A model generated the notes under the pieces. It searched no databases. It had not been told where the DNA came from and saw only the letters and a program-made list of their open reading frames with translations. Of a DNA stretch of 64,000 bases, positions 1 to 14,100 are shown piece after piece. A program made the translations under genes and the position numbers. Origin of the DNA: Chondrosia reniformis. Taxonomy: Eukaryota; Porifera; Demospongiae; Chondrillida; Chondrillidae. The stretch spans positions 5,512,501 through 5,576,500 of the forward strand of contig OX359193.1 of assembly GCA_947172415.1 (NCBI GenBank). Reading direction: 5' to 3'. Position 1 is the first letter of the stretch. Every line of letters begins with the position of its first letter.

Positions 1-954
1 GAAACATCTTTTATCTTCCTCTGAAGGTACATCCAAAATATCAAATCTCATGCAGATTCCAAGATATTAAAAGCCAACTCACCAACTGCATTGCATTGCA
101 TTCACTAAGAGAGTGTCCCTTAAGTTTAGTCATCCTGATCATAATTAGGATTAATATGATTAATTGAAAATTAGGGACTTTCCACTCTGTTGTGTCTTTT
201 GATTTAATCATATATTATAGAGTTTTTAATTCTTATTGTAAAATTGATTGGCTTCATTAGCTCGAAAATCAAGAAGTAATTTTGTGTTTGAGAGCTCATG
301 ATCAATTGCTGAATTAAGTCCCTCTCTTCCATGTATATATGTACATACTGTATGTGTATATAACTTCCTAACTAGACTATTTATTGGTTTCTCTAAAAAT
401 GTAATCAATGCAATCTAAGGACTAGTTTGTCTCCATACAGCAGTAATACATCTATATGCATTATAGTAATAAATTGTCCATCCACATATGTACAGTACAA
501 TCATATGTATATATATGTACTTACATATGCATATGGCCAGGCTACAGACACATGATAGTGGCTTATATATATAATAGACTGTTAAAATATTATGTAGATG
601 AAAATGGGTGCCTATATGTATCATATGAAGTGGCCAAGACAACATATACGTATATACCTCTACATAATCATTGCTAGTATATTATATGTATGCATAGTGT
701 GGGACTATAACATTGTATGTGTATATAGTGCACTACTTTCAATTGGTGAAGTTGAATATCATTCAATACATCATTCAATAATGGTTTAAATCAGCATTAC
801 AACAACAAATGGTCACATCAGGACAATAAGAGCATACAAAAATTGTGTTTCCGCACACCATGCATTATTTATGTCTGCATATAGTTAGAATTAATAGTAC
901 AAAATAAGGTTTCGTTAGTAATGTAAGTACATCCTTCAGATATACACCTGGATA
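1..954. other. 3' flank of the USP32-type gene, no gene seen
   Basis: No open frame here shows protein-like composition. The short frames are rich in Tyr, Ile and Cys, as expected of AT-rich DNA. The stretch contains many TACGTA/ATATGTAC-like palindromes, common throughout the window's introns. It probably holds the 3' UTR of the minus-strand gene ending at 955 plus intergenic DNA. Confidence 0.6.
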
Positions 955-3900
955 CTACATCAAGGAACAATTGTTTGGCTTTCCCTGATCTCCACTAACT
1001 GATTCCGTCTGAGGATCAGAAGAGGGAGCTTTTGGTTGAATAATATCATCAAATTTAAACCCTCTCCTCTGATAAAACAACAAGTAAGGTGCTTCATTTT
1101 GCACTCTTTCTTCTGTAGTTTCCTATATACGTACGTATATGGTATGAAAGGAAGTTATCCCAAGGCTACATATATACATCAGAGATATACGCAGGATCAT
1201 ATGAATTAACTCTATCTATGCATACGCTACATACGTATGTACGTACATCAGAGATATACATACGTAGACTATTCTATCTGTGCATACATAAATCGCAAGC
1301 ATAATTTAAAAATGACAGCGTGGATCAGCCATCTTTGAGGGAAACTATTTTTAAATTTATGAATCAAACACAGTCTCAGGGGAGAAGGAACATATCCACA
1401 TGGGAACAAGTATTTGTTTTGACTTTGAGTAATATCAGTCATATAGACACTTACAAGATTCTTAATACAGTTATGTAATTTCGAGTGTCATAAGATCAGT
1501 CTGGGGTGGTGAATGTTTTTAGTGCATGGCAAATAATTATAAATAAAATCCACTGACTCAAAACAAGTTCCTAATTGTGTATCTAAATAATTCCTCAGTC
1601 GTTTAAAGTTAATAAGTTGGCAGTCATGCAGGCTATAGGGTAGGATATACATTGAATGCAACCAAAAATCACTTCATTGTTGATCTATGTTTTTGAATAG
1701 GGTGGCTATGTTTTTTCCTTTCATCCCTCTATTTAGAGAGTACTACCTGTAAATAGCTGCCCCTAGCTATTTACTGTGTTTATAAATCACTGATAATTTT
1801 GCATGACCAGTACTTACTCTGCATGAGCTATCATTGTAATGGTACCATGTTCCATTGGGATTCTTGGCAAATGCTATATAGTGCCCGCCTCCTAAGACAC
1901 CGTAATGTGTCTATGGAATGAGAAACAGAAGTGCAAAGTGAAATCAATTTTTGTGAGAAATATGTGAAGTCTATTATTGAAAACACAGTTGTCTACAGAA
2001 TTTATGAAAACATCCCTCTACTATAAAACAATGATGCTTGTACTGTATCATATACATACGTATGTTATTTATTCACTAAACCTACTGTAACAGCATAAAG
2101 ATCATAGTCTGGAGGCACTGTCAAGTTGCAAACTTCTAAAGCATGGCTATGAGGAGAAACACTCAAGACCTGTCCATTAGCTGGAGGAGTTGAAGTTACT
2201 TCTGAATCCGCATTTAACGGCTGACTTGGAACACTTTCTTGAGGCTGATCTTGGCTTTCTGCTTCTTCAATGCTTTGAGTGACCGTTGATGGTTTGACAG
2301 CTATCTTCTCATCGCCTGTATCAGTCTCAGGTGTTCTTTGATGAATTTCAACTTGTGTTGTATTAGCCGCTGATGAGGTGTCTTGGTTTGTAACATCCGT
2401 AGCTACAGCTTTATCAGAGCATTCAGTCCTATACATCACGGGATTGAAAGCCTTAGTCGGAAAAGTAACTGTTCTTTGTGATTTGATCCAACGACTGTGA
2501 AAGAATTGAAATCTCTTTACATGAACAATCTGCAAATAAAATTGAAAATATCAGAATATGTACATACAGTAGCTGTTTGGATTTCATTAGTGTAAGAAAA
2601 GTGTTCAAATTCTAGCTGACAAATATATAGGAAACCATACTGAACTAAAGATGCAAACAGACATTCTTACCAGAATTGGCGGTAGTCTCCAAATTTCTAA
2701 TTTCTTTGCAACTGTTTGGTGTTCTTGACATTGCTTGCAGTACCTAGTAACAAGTAGCACAACTCAGTGTTAAGAGACACAGAATGATATAGTGAGTATG
2801 TAAGTATGTGTCATACATACATAGGTGAGATAGAAAGTACGTAGATAGGGGTATGTGGCTATAAATAGGCCAACCCTACCATGGGTCATCTTCTCCAAGC
2901 TTCTCTTCCTTAGTAAAGGCTTTGAGACACTCATTAAGTCCTATTGGCTGTTCTTGCTCTGTTTTCATTTTCTGTACACTTTCATGTTCTTTAGGCTAAG
3001 ATACAAGGAGGCAATGTTCAAACACAGTTGACCATCAAGGAGGTTCATTTAGAGAGGTATCACTGTCATTGTATTTCTACCTACCTTTTCAAGGGAGTAT
3101 TGGTATCTCAGGTGAAGTGTGGTAGGGTCCCAATCGATAGCAAGATAAGAGCAGGAATTGCTAAAGTGGTCATCATTGCACTCAAGCCTGCAACCTTGGC
3201 AAAACTTGTACCAAGGGCACCGCTCACACTGTAAGCCATCTCGGGAGACCATCTTAAGCTCAAAAGGATACTCGGAGCCTCCAGGAAGCCTAACGACAGA
3301 GAATGGCATGTAACTACCAAGGAACATTTGTATAAACCCACATATATACAGTATATTGTATAGATCCTGAAATATTAAGCATCACTTAATGAACAGGTCT
3401 GACTATTTCGACCCTTATGTCTTCATCAGCTAAAATAAATTACATGAATACTATACACACGTACGTATACATTAAGAATTAACTGGGTTGATGAAGGAGT
3501 AGCGCAATAATTACCTTTTAATAATCTTTAGCTAGTTAGTATAAAACCAAGGGTAATGATCCTTTGGACATTGATATATTCTAAAGCTATAGGCCTACAC
3601 ATGGTTCATGTTGCAGATTATTACCTTTGACTGAATTTGGAATCCTTTGAAATAAGCCTCTCTGTCTGTTTCCACACACTAGCATACAGCTCCTTATTGG
3701 TCTTAGACTGACATGGAACTACTACAGGCAGGCCAAACACTGACAGCTTATGGCGACTAATAGCCAGAAAATATGGTCCATCAAATGTGATCTGAAAAGT
3801 TGGAAAGTGGATCTCATAAAATAAAGCACCAATTACTGATTGCATTACATTATCCATTATGGAGGAACACTCACCACTCTTCTGTGCATGCCAACTACAA

Positions 3901-6900
3901 AATTTTGAAAGCAGTTATTAGACATAACATCACTGTCTGATGGAACATCTCCTGGTTGAGAAAGTGGCTCCATTATGTCTTCTGGATGAGGTTCTACTTT
4001 TCCGTCTGGTTCAACTTTTTCCTTGTCAAGAATAGGTTCTTCATCCTGATCTCCTGCTACTTGTGTGGTTTTCCCCTTTTCTTCTTGGCTCTCTGCTTCC
4101 TCTGTGGGTTTCCCAGTTTGGCCACTGGTCTCTTCTCTGTCCTCCTTCAACTGACTAGTGCCTGTTTCTCTTTCCTTTGATAGAGTGTTCAGTCTTTCTC
4201 TTCTGAACACATGAGATATATATATATATATAAATATTCTTTCAAACAGATAATTCAATTCTGTTCTATATTCTTTGTTAAACTGGGGAGTCCCATTTAC
4301 CAGAAAGTACTTAATATAAAGGACCCAGAGGACATACGTTTGTAAGGACATATACGTACTAATGTACATATGTATATGTCCTGAGATTTAATGAATTATT
4401 AACTCAATAAACTTAGGCTTGAGTGACTATGCTACCTACCTAAAAATACTAAGCATATACCGTATAGCAGGAAATTTTGGCGAGGACTTAAATTTGGCGA
4501 TTTGGCGAGTAGTTTGAAGTTCGCTAAATTTAATTCTTCGCCAAAGCTATCGATTTCAAATGTAACGGTACCGTCGTCCATTTAAACAATTAAGCCAAGT
4601 CATAGTTATGGGCAATCCGTCAAATATAAAACTCGCCAAATGCTATTCGGGCATTTCGCCAAATATATTGTCTGCCAAATTTTCCTGCTATACGTTATAC
4701 GCTGTACCTTGTTATGCACTCAAGACTATCTGATCTCTCAATGGGTTTAGGGTCGTCATCCTTTCCTTTTATAGTAAACTTTCTCTCCTTGTCCAGAGTA
4801 CTCAATCTCTCTCTCCTAAAGAAGTGCATATAGCAACAAACACCATACAGTAGTAACTACATACATACAAATGTATTTGTACATACAGTATATCATGTAG
4901 ACATCTTCAGCCTAGTCAGTAAGATAAGCTCTCAAGGAACTATGTGTAGAGTATGTGAGTGAATGTCAATTCACAAAGATTAGCAGAGCTACTAAAGTGC
5001 TGAGAGCTATAGAGTGACAAACTGCTACAGTGCCTTACACAGTAATACACTCCAAACTGTCAGAGAGAGGAATTGGCTTCGGGTCCTCTTTTTTTTCTCT
5101 CTGTTCTTTAATTTTTTGTCTTTCTTGTGAAAGAGTGTTCAATCTTTCACGTCTACACCAGAAAATTGAAATTGAGATATGTACGTACGTATATACCAAC
5201 ATGTATCAAAAGTAACACAAAAGGTAGCTCCTTCCTTCAAATGATATAACAATGCCATTAAATCTATATAAATGACTACCTATTTGTACACACTAAATAT
5301 ACGTACTGTACATATAGTATCTGAACAGGAACACTCTGTACACTACCCCATGGTACACATTCTGAGAACATCATTTTTGATGGAAAATGGCACAAATGGT
5401 TTACCTTGTAATGTTTTCAATACTTTCTGAAAGAGGAATGGGTTTAGGTTCGGGAGGAGAGGGGACCTCATATGCAAACAGCCAGCCACCCAACACTGTA
5501 CGAATTTTTGATGTTACTGGAGGCAAACTCTATTAAAATATAGTATATACGTAGTTACGTATGTATGTATGTATAGCAATATCTGACTTAGCTCCTAACT
5601 TCCTTAATAAGAGGGACAACATACAAGCAGGTGGCTGTATTTGTAGAATATACAGTAGAGTATATGACACAAACGTAGACTATTATACTACCCAAACTAT
5701 AAAAACCTGTTGAACAATTGCATAATTCATTGTATTATAAAATGGATGCTGTGGGATTCACAAATACTTTAACATACTCGGATAATTCCACCAGCCACTT
5801 CCATGAACATGATGTTATTAGGAGAAACTCCACATAGTTTGGAGAGTTCTTCTCTCAAGTGAGTGTATTTGCTTTCAGAGTCCAAACGAAACAGATACCT
5901 GAGAGCCCCAGTACCGTCCATTGGAACAACTAATGTTTGCAAAGAAGTTAAGTAATTCTGTACTCAACTTACATAGAGTATACAGTACAGCTAATAGTAC
6001 ATACGTAAAAACAGGTAACTTTTGAAGTTAACTGGTCGTAAAATACACATACAATAGCAATTGAAATTATGAATATAATCCTTCTTTCAAGTGTATGCTC
6101 TCTATTGTTGTACAAGTATTTTCTTAACAAGAGGTAAACATTATACCTAAAGTGTCAAAAGTACTGAAATGGGATTTAACTTTCATTACCATGGCCACAA
6201 ATGACTGTTGAGAACACTAACCAAGTTAATATACCCATTTAAATTGATTACAAATCTTAAATATTACAAATAAACATACCGTTTGAAATGTATTGTTGTT
6301 TTCTTTAAATGGAATACAAGTGTGCTTAATGTAATATATGTTTTGTACTCAACTGTTACATTTAATGGAACTAAATCAACTTACAAGTCAGCTCTATCTC
6401 AGCAGTGTCATCCAAAGGCAGTGGGAGGGAGAGGAAAGTGAAAGGATCAAATCGCATGCTTACATAGCCACACTTTAGGCATCTCAGCTCTGACTTCAAC
6501 TACAAGGAAGTATGTATCAAGCAGGAGAGAGTTATTGATCAGGTAGTACCATGTGGAAAGAAGAACAACAATCTATACAAGGCTTACCTGCCCATTAAAG
6601 AGATCCACAATTATTGACTGATTTCTCTCGATATGGTAACTCCAAGCCTAGTCATTGAAAAGAACTAAATTTAAGAATTTTAGAAATAAAGCTGAAAAAA
6701 AATTATGGGTGTAATGAAATGGTTAGCAGCTATGAATTTCACCTACAAAAATCAAACATGCATATACACAAGCCTTCAAACAATCAAGGTGCATATAATT
6801 GCCAAAATAATTACCTGGCTATATGTACGTAGTCCATGCCTCTGAGATATAATTACATATACATACATAGCATAAAGTGAAGTGCATTCATAAGTACACA

Positions 6901-9900
6901 GGAATATCTTAACACACCATACCTCGTTGGCTACTTCCTGATTTGGTCTGCCATCGCTATCCTTCAGCTCCCTGTACACCTTCTGATGAACCCTTAGTAA
7001 AGAATGAAATGAGTCGTGATACATATTGAGACATAGAACGCAGAACAGTTATGCAGCTATATTCTATCAAAATAAGATGGCAAAGAAACTCTTAGGGTCA
7101 CTGATGAAAGGTGGAATTCACAGCAAAACTGTCTGGTCCGATGGAGAAGGAAGCAAAATCCAACTGTGTCCTCACCCAAAGCTCTATAGGTATGTACCAA
7201 TTCTTTAGTCTAGGAAAATAGTGTTTAGACTATTCCATTCATATATTTCTATACCTCATATGCATATATAACCAATAGGATTAGGAAAATAATTGATCTG
7301 ACAACTTGACTATATAAAGAAGACACATTCATATTCTTGCAATGTCAGATCTTCCTACTTATCTTAGTGCACATACATACCTGTTTAAGTCTTCATGAAG
7401 ACCATCCAGTAAAAAGGCGAGCAGCTCCTACAATGAGGTTAAGTATCAAACACATAAGCTACAGCATAGCTTGTGTCAATATGCACTGTTCCCTTACATA
7501 GTCATAGCATACCTGTGCATCTTGCTGCTGAAAGCCTGCAAACTGTGGTGCACATCTTGCTATGGTAAACTAAGTGGACCAAATAGAAATACATAGTGCA
7601 CATCTTGCTATGGTAAACTAAGTGGACCAAATAGAAATACATAGTGCACATCTTGCTATGGTAAACTAAGTGGACCAAATAGAAATACATAGTGCACATC
7701 TTGCTATGGTAAACTAAGTGGACCAAATAGAAATACATAGTGCACATCTTGCTATGGTAAACTAAGTGGACCAAATAGAAATACATAGTGCACATCTTGC
7801 TATGGTAAACTAAGTGGACCAAATAGAAATACATAGTGCACATCTTGCTATGGTAAACCAAATAGAAATACATAGTGCACATCTTGCTATGGTAAACCAA
7901 ATAGAAATACATAGTGCACATCTTGCTATGGTAAACCAAATAGAAATACATATGCATGAGGGATTGTAGCTCAGTGGTAGAGCACTGGTGGTCTTGGATT
8001 CAATTCCCAGCAATTGATTCTTTCTGGTGTTTCCTCTCCATGATATTTGAGGAGGATATGATTATAATTACTTGTGGTTTGATTATCACTTCAATTAATA
8101 CATAGTATATCACTAAGATGTTAATCTCTTTGGCAAATGTAATGCTTAAAGACAAGGTTGGCAAAATATTCGGATTCTTACTAATGCAGTTTCCAAAACA
8201 CTTTCATGGGATGTTTTTCATATTGAAAGATCTATTAATTACAACTAATTATGTACTGTACTTACCCTGAATCGAAGTGGAACAATACTCTTATATGCAC
8301 CCTTCCAAAGATCTGAAACTAAATCTCCATATCTCCTAGCAACAGCACCTCCCATTCCAAGGGGATTATCCCTAAATTAAAATACATATATTGTAGGTAC
8401 TTATTTATGTTGCATACTGACAACAAATTATAATTAAGAACACTCTAGCAATACATTAACAAAGTTACTTGCACTAAATAATCAAAGTAGAATGTTTAAC
8501 TTTTGGTAAAGTTTATCAATTAGAGACATACATATGTATGTTAATATATTATTAAATAAGTACCTAGTAATGAAACTCTAACAGAAAGTACTGTATATAC
8601 ATACATAGGTATACTGTACATGTAAACAGTTACTTATGCAATTTGGATAAATTACAATCCATTACCCTCGCATTTGATTCCTAATGTACAGTAATTGGAT
8701 GAGGAATATTAGACAAACTTGTTTATTTCCTTCAAGTGGCTCTTGTTTCTAAAATATCCAGTCAATGCTTCTGTGTTGCTGACACACTGCACTGCAGAGT
8801 TCATGAAGCATGTGTTACCCAGATTGCTCATTCCTGTAACTCCTGGAGTCACTTTGACTTCTAATAGAAAGCAATAAGTATTACATCAAATGATGTCAAC
8901 CCCTTTAACACAATAACATTTCAATTACTAGAGATGCCTCTACAATGCAATCAGTAGGTGTATGTACATAAATCTACCTGGCTTTGTCTCTCCAATATTT
9001 TCAGATGCATCTTCAAAGGCTCCTTCTTCTTTCACCTTTGCTTCCTTGACAGCTTTGATCAGTTCTTCTGGCCAAGTGTTGTCTCGATTGCGAGCTGTAC
9101 CATACACAAAAGAGTTTACATTGCTTGTTTCAAAATGGTTTCATTGAATTAGATGACATGTTGTACCATTACCAAACATAGACAGGGTGGGAGTCATTCC
9201 AAGGAATGGCATATTAATAATTACTTTCTGTATTAATGTGGGTCAATGAACATTGCATGCTTACTTTCAATCAACAACTTGTAATTCTTGCCAAATTTCA
9301 TTTCAGCTACAGTTTTCCCTTCTACTTCAAAATCCAGCAACCTTGGCTCCTAATGCATAATAGCAATGATGAATTTGAAATAAAAATCCACAAAACGGAT
9401 GTTATACAAACACAATTACACACCTCTTCAGAAAAGTCATGAAGACGGAGATCTTCTGGCACGACCCTCAAGACCTGTTCCAGCTTTGTTATTATCTAAG
9501 GATACATGGTAAATAGCACATTGAATATCACTTTGACACAACAAAAGAGACACTTAAACCAATGTAGACTGAAATACTAAATCATTTCCACATACTTTTT
9601 CCATAACAGATTTGTAATGGAAAGCTGCTATAGTGTTAAGTAATCCTCTCTATGAGGTGTGTACCTCATTGTAAAGTGTGTACCTCATTATGAAGTGTGT
9701 ACCTCATTGTAAAGTGTGTACCTCATTGTGAAGTGTGTACCTCATTGTGAAGTGTGTACCTCATTGTGAAGTGTGTACCTCATTGTGAAGTGTGTACCTC
9801 ATTGTGAAGTATGTACCTCATTGTGAAGTGTGTACCTCATTGTAAAGTGTGTACCTCATTGTGAAGTGTGTACCTCATTGTGAAGTGTGTACCTCATTGT

Positions 9901-11128
9901 GAAGTGTGTACCTCATTGCGAAGTGTGTACCTCATTGCGAAGTGTGTACCTCATTGTGAAGTGTGTACCTCATTGTGAAGTGTGTACCTCATTGTAAAGT
10001 GTGTACCTCATTGTGAAGTGTGTACCTCATTGTGAAGTGTGTACCTCATTGTGAAGTGTGTACCTCATTGTGAAGTATGTACCTCATTGTGAAGTATGTA
10101 CCTCATTGTGAAGTATGTACCTCATTGTGAAGTATGTACCTCATTGTGAAGTGTGTACCTCATTGTGAAGTGTGTACCTCATTGTAAAGTGTGTACCTCA
10201 TTGTGAAGTGTGTACCTCATTGTGAAGTGTGTACCTCATTGTAAAGTGTGTACCTCATTGCGAAGTGTGTACCTCATTGTGAAGTGTGTACCTCATTGTA
10301 AAGTGTGTACCTCATTGTAAAGTGTGTACCTCATTGTAAAGTGTGTACCTCATTGTGAAGTGTGTACCTCATTGTGAAGTGTGTACCTCATTGTGAAGTG
10401 TGTACCTCATTGTAAAGTGTGTACCTCATTGTAAAGTGTGTACCTCATTGTAAAGTGTGTACCTCATTGTGAAGTGTGTACCTCATTGTGAAGTGTGTAC
10501 CTCATTGTGAAGTGTGTACCTCATTGTAAAGTGTGTACCTCATTGTAAAGTGTGTACCTCATTGTAAAGTGTGTACCTCATTGTGAAGTGTGTACCTCAT
10601 TGTGAAGTGTGTACCTCATTGTGAAGTGTGTACCTCATTGTAAAGTGTGTACCTCATTGCGAAGTGTGTACCTCATTGTGAAGTGTGTACCTCATTGTGA
10701 AGTGTGTACCTCATTGTGAAGTGTGTACCTCATTGTAAAGAGTGTACCTCATTGTGAAGAGTGTACCTCATTGTGAAGTGTGTACCTCATTGTGAAGTGT
10801 GTACCTCATTGTGAAGTGTGTACCTCATTGTGAAGTGTGTACCTCATTGTAAAGAGTGTACCTCTTTGACAGTTGTGTTCCTTCCAAAGGAAGCTCTATA
10901 GCTGAGCACTCTACTAGGAGGAGTGGGCTGAGACAGTGCTTCAGCAGGTCCTCCTTGGTTGGGCTGAGATTTACTGTCGCCAATACCAACAGCAGTGCAA
11001 AAGGTTGCCCAGACTACCTGAAGGGCATTCTTCGAGGCTTGAGGAGGAAAGTTTGTATGTTTATACAGGAGAAACTGAAGTGGATATAGTTCAACAACAA
11101 ATCCATCACCACTGGCATTAGGTTCTAC
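955..11128 (-). CDS. USP32: USP32 exons 15-37: DUSP end and split USP catalytic domain
   Basis: The exon at 10862-11128 completes DUSP ([14 protein letters not shown]). The exons at 9265-9495 look like the ubiquitin-like stretch. The catalytic domain starts at 8719-8860 with [16 protein letters not shown] and runs through [20 protein letters not shown] (7381-7569), [12 protein letters not shown] (6923-6992) and the first zinc-ribbon half CLKCG (6385-6499). It is interrupted by a lineage-specific acidic/basic insert (exons 3875-5529). It resumes with [15 protein letters not shown] (3085-3289), HVKRFQFF (2086-2529), the His box (1818-1910) and the last exon, which ends in CSLM. The catalytic Cys and His and the NDSS box are intact, so an active enzyme is expected. 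Confidence 0.92.
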
Positions 11129-14100
11129 CTACCAAAGTAGAAAAATTCACATGTGACTTTTATCTATAAACAGTCAATATACTATTATAAAATCCTAAAA
11201 TATAAAATAACATAAAAGTTTTTATGTTATATACGTACAGTAGGTATGTGATTAAATACCTGTGTTGATTATTATATATACTATATTATACTATATGCTA
11301 AAATGTGTGGATATTTTGTATAGACTGGTATAGTCAAACTTTATGAACACAAAATTATTTAACACAAAAATTTTCAGAGCAGCTCCTAGAGTTTTATATT
11401 CATGAGGTCTAACTGTATTTTTGTTTTAAGTGCAAAGGCTTCATTAAGTGTGGTAACATTATAGTTGTAGGAATACACAAGATACAAGTTGGAATACTAT
11501 ACAGTACAGATGTCTGTAAACGCCCCAGTATAGCAATTCGTCAACACCTAATAAAAACCTATACATACGTACATACTGTACATTGTACATCAACTGGTCA
11601 TTTAAATCATTTAAATATCTCAATGATAAATATCATCAAAAATTCCAAACTCTCAAATTAAAACACTTTTGTAGAAAAAAAAACAGAACAAGAACAGCAT
11701 TATGTAAAATCACAAAAACCAATTAAACAGAGGAAATAGGTACCATCATATTACAGATCAACAAAACAATTCTTATAAATGTAGAGTGCCAGTATCTCAA
11801 GACAGAATGGTTCTGGACTGATTATCTGTAAATTCACTCCCACTATCACTACTGTAGTTGTCATCAGAGGAGCTCTCATCCTCCTTCACTCTGGTCTCCA
11901 TCTCCTTATTAATCAACTTACTGTACAACCGTCTCTTTAGATGAAACCTCACACACAGCATAACCACCACGTACACTACTACACCAACCACAGGTAATAG
12001 AATGAGGAAAAGTACAACCAGTGCGACTGGCATGGGGGCAGCCATCTTTGAAGCAGATTGACCATTTAGGTATATAGCTTGTGATATGGCAGCAATTGCA
12101 AGAAGATTAAGCAAGTTAAGTGTTTCCCAAAAGTTGTGTCTGACCAAGGAAAATGGCTGCAAGCCACAGTGGATAAACAGGATGGCAATTAGCACACAGA
12201 GCACTGCAACGCTTCTAGACATGTCCTCTGGTAAAAAGGAATACAGAGACCATAGCACAGCTCTGTACACAAAGTACAATCCAGCAATAAAGCGAAACTT
12301 TTGTTTAAACACACCTTGAAAAACATCAAAAAACAGGTTCAGTTTCATGCATCTTGGGGTGGCTTTGGCGCAGCGGGCTAGGACCAGTTTTGTAATCAGT
12401 GGATGACACAGCAAAAGCAGGGGAATAACCATAAAGACTGCCAAAATAGTAATGGCTACTATACCATACGGGAGATGATGGCCAGTAAAGTAACCTTGAT
12501 CACCAGCGAATCGAGGAACAAGAAAAGACTGCAACTCTTGAGAACTCTTAAAGCTAGTATTATGGCCAGGGAAATAGTATATCTTGCCAATAGCCAATAG
12601 GTTGAATGATGTCTTGAGAATTAGCCCAAACATAAGAACATACAGTGAAAATATACCATTCAACAGAGAGCCCTTTAAGACATATGTTCTTCTAAACCTT
12701 TGTACAGAAGTGCGCAGCTTGCTATATTGAACCCTACAGGTTTGTAGAGGGCAACAGGTGCAGACTGTGCAGGACACAAGTATGGCCGTAACTACAATTA
12801 CAACAGCAACTTTTGAATACCCCAAGGCCCTGACAAAGTACCCATCCTGACCCTCAGTGAAGCAGGGGAGCTGTTCTACATTGGCCAACTGTGGGATTGG
12901 ATCTTCTAAGAATAGGAAACCCCACAGAAAACGACCAAAATACAAGTTGTATGACATAGCTGGGTACCTCGCAGAACATGCACTAATTGCAACTGGCAAG
13001 CATTGGTAGAAGAAGATGAAAGAATGTCCAAAACCAGAAGTAAGATTGAGATTCAAAAACAATACTAAAAACATCACCAGTACAGTTGGTAGAAATTCAA
13101 CAACTACATAAAGAAACGTCGCTTCAACTGGGCTTGGCGAAGAACAGTTAACGCACGTGATTTGGTCAAAGGCTGAAATATCAGAACGGCTGGCTCGACA
13201 TCGCCCCAGTAGAACATCTGTTCTTGTTCTGTTTAAGGGAGAAGCGTACTTGGCTAGCTCATACAAGGGCGGGTCTTGTGCTGTTCCAAACGAGTTGTAC
13301 GCATCTACGATATTGGACACATTGCCACAAAACCAACCGTCTTCTGTACAGACTGAAAAGTCTTCTCCATTCCAGCGTGAACACATTATTCCGGGATAAA
13401 ATCCGCAACGGCATTCAGCAATACGACCATCTAAATTGCCTGTCGAAATGTTGAGGAATCCAGCAAGACATTCGCTTTGGTAGAATAAGCTCTCGACTCT
13501 CCAGATAGTATTTAAAAACCAAAAAAGCTTTAAAAGAGTCGATGGTAACTTCCTCAGTAACTCCATTTTTTAAGAAAAACGATGAATCTCATTAGCAATC
13601 TAGTTCATTAATAATGTATATCGCACACAAACCCAATTAATGGTGTCTACAGCATCATTTAAACAAAAATGCACATAAAGAACACAGTTCGCATACACAT
13701 GACGAAAATTAAGGATTCTTAAAGTCACTATAGTCTACATTTTGTCTATTGACAATTATCATGCTATCACACATGCTATCCTCTTGTTGAATATCAGTTG
13801 ACTGTGATGAACGCTTCTTAACAAATTTAACCAACTTATAGATTCCAGAAATAGCCAAAATGACGATTGGTAGCAGTAACAATATGGTGGAAAGGATAGC
13901 AAATGACTGATATTGCAACGTGTCAACAGTGGTACCACCTGAAATGAACTTTTGGAAAGTATCCCTTGCCTGCATTAAGGCAGCTATCATTGTGATATTT
14001 AGTAGAAAGAGAGTTTCAATGTAGTTGAGCCATCTCTTCTCAAAAGGCTGGATGAAGCAGTGGATAGAAAGAATACAAATGAGTATGAGCAGAGAGTACA

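Noticed and set aside
7961-8010. Functional tRNA gene
   Set aside because: The anticodon arm is incomplete and the B box degenerate, and the flanking body is shared with another copy. It is a SINE.
7502-8013. 151- and 67-codon frames over the 48/39-bp repeat
   Set aside because: Repeat translation in off or intronic frames. Only 7513-7569 fits the USP32 exon chain.
12086-13454. Plus-strand frames opposite gene A
   Set aside because: Shadows of the minus-strand coding frame, with no supporting features.
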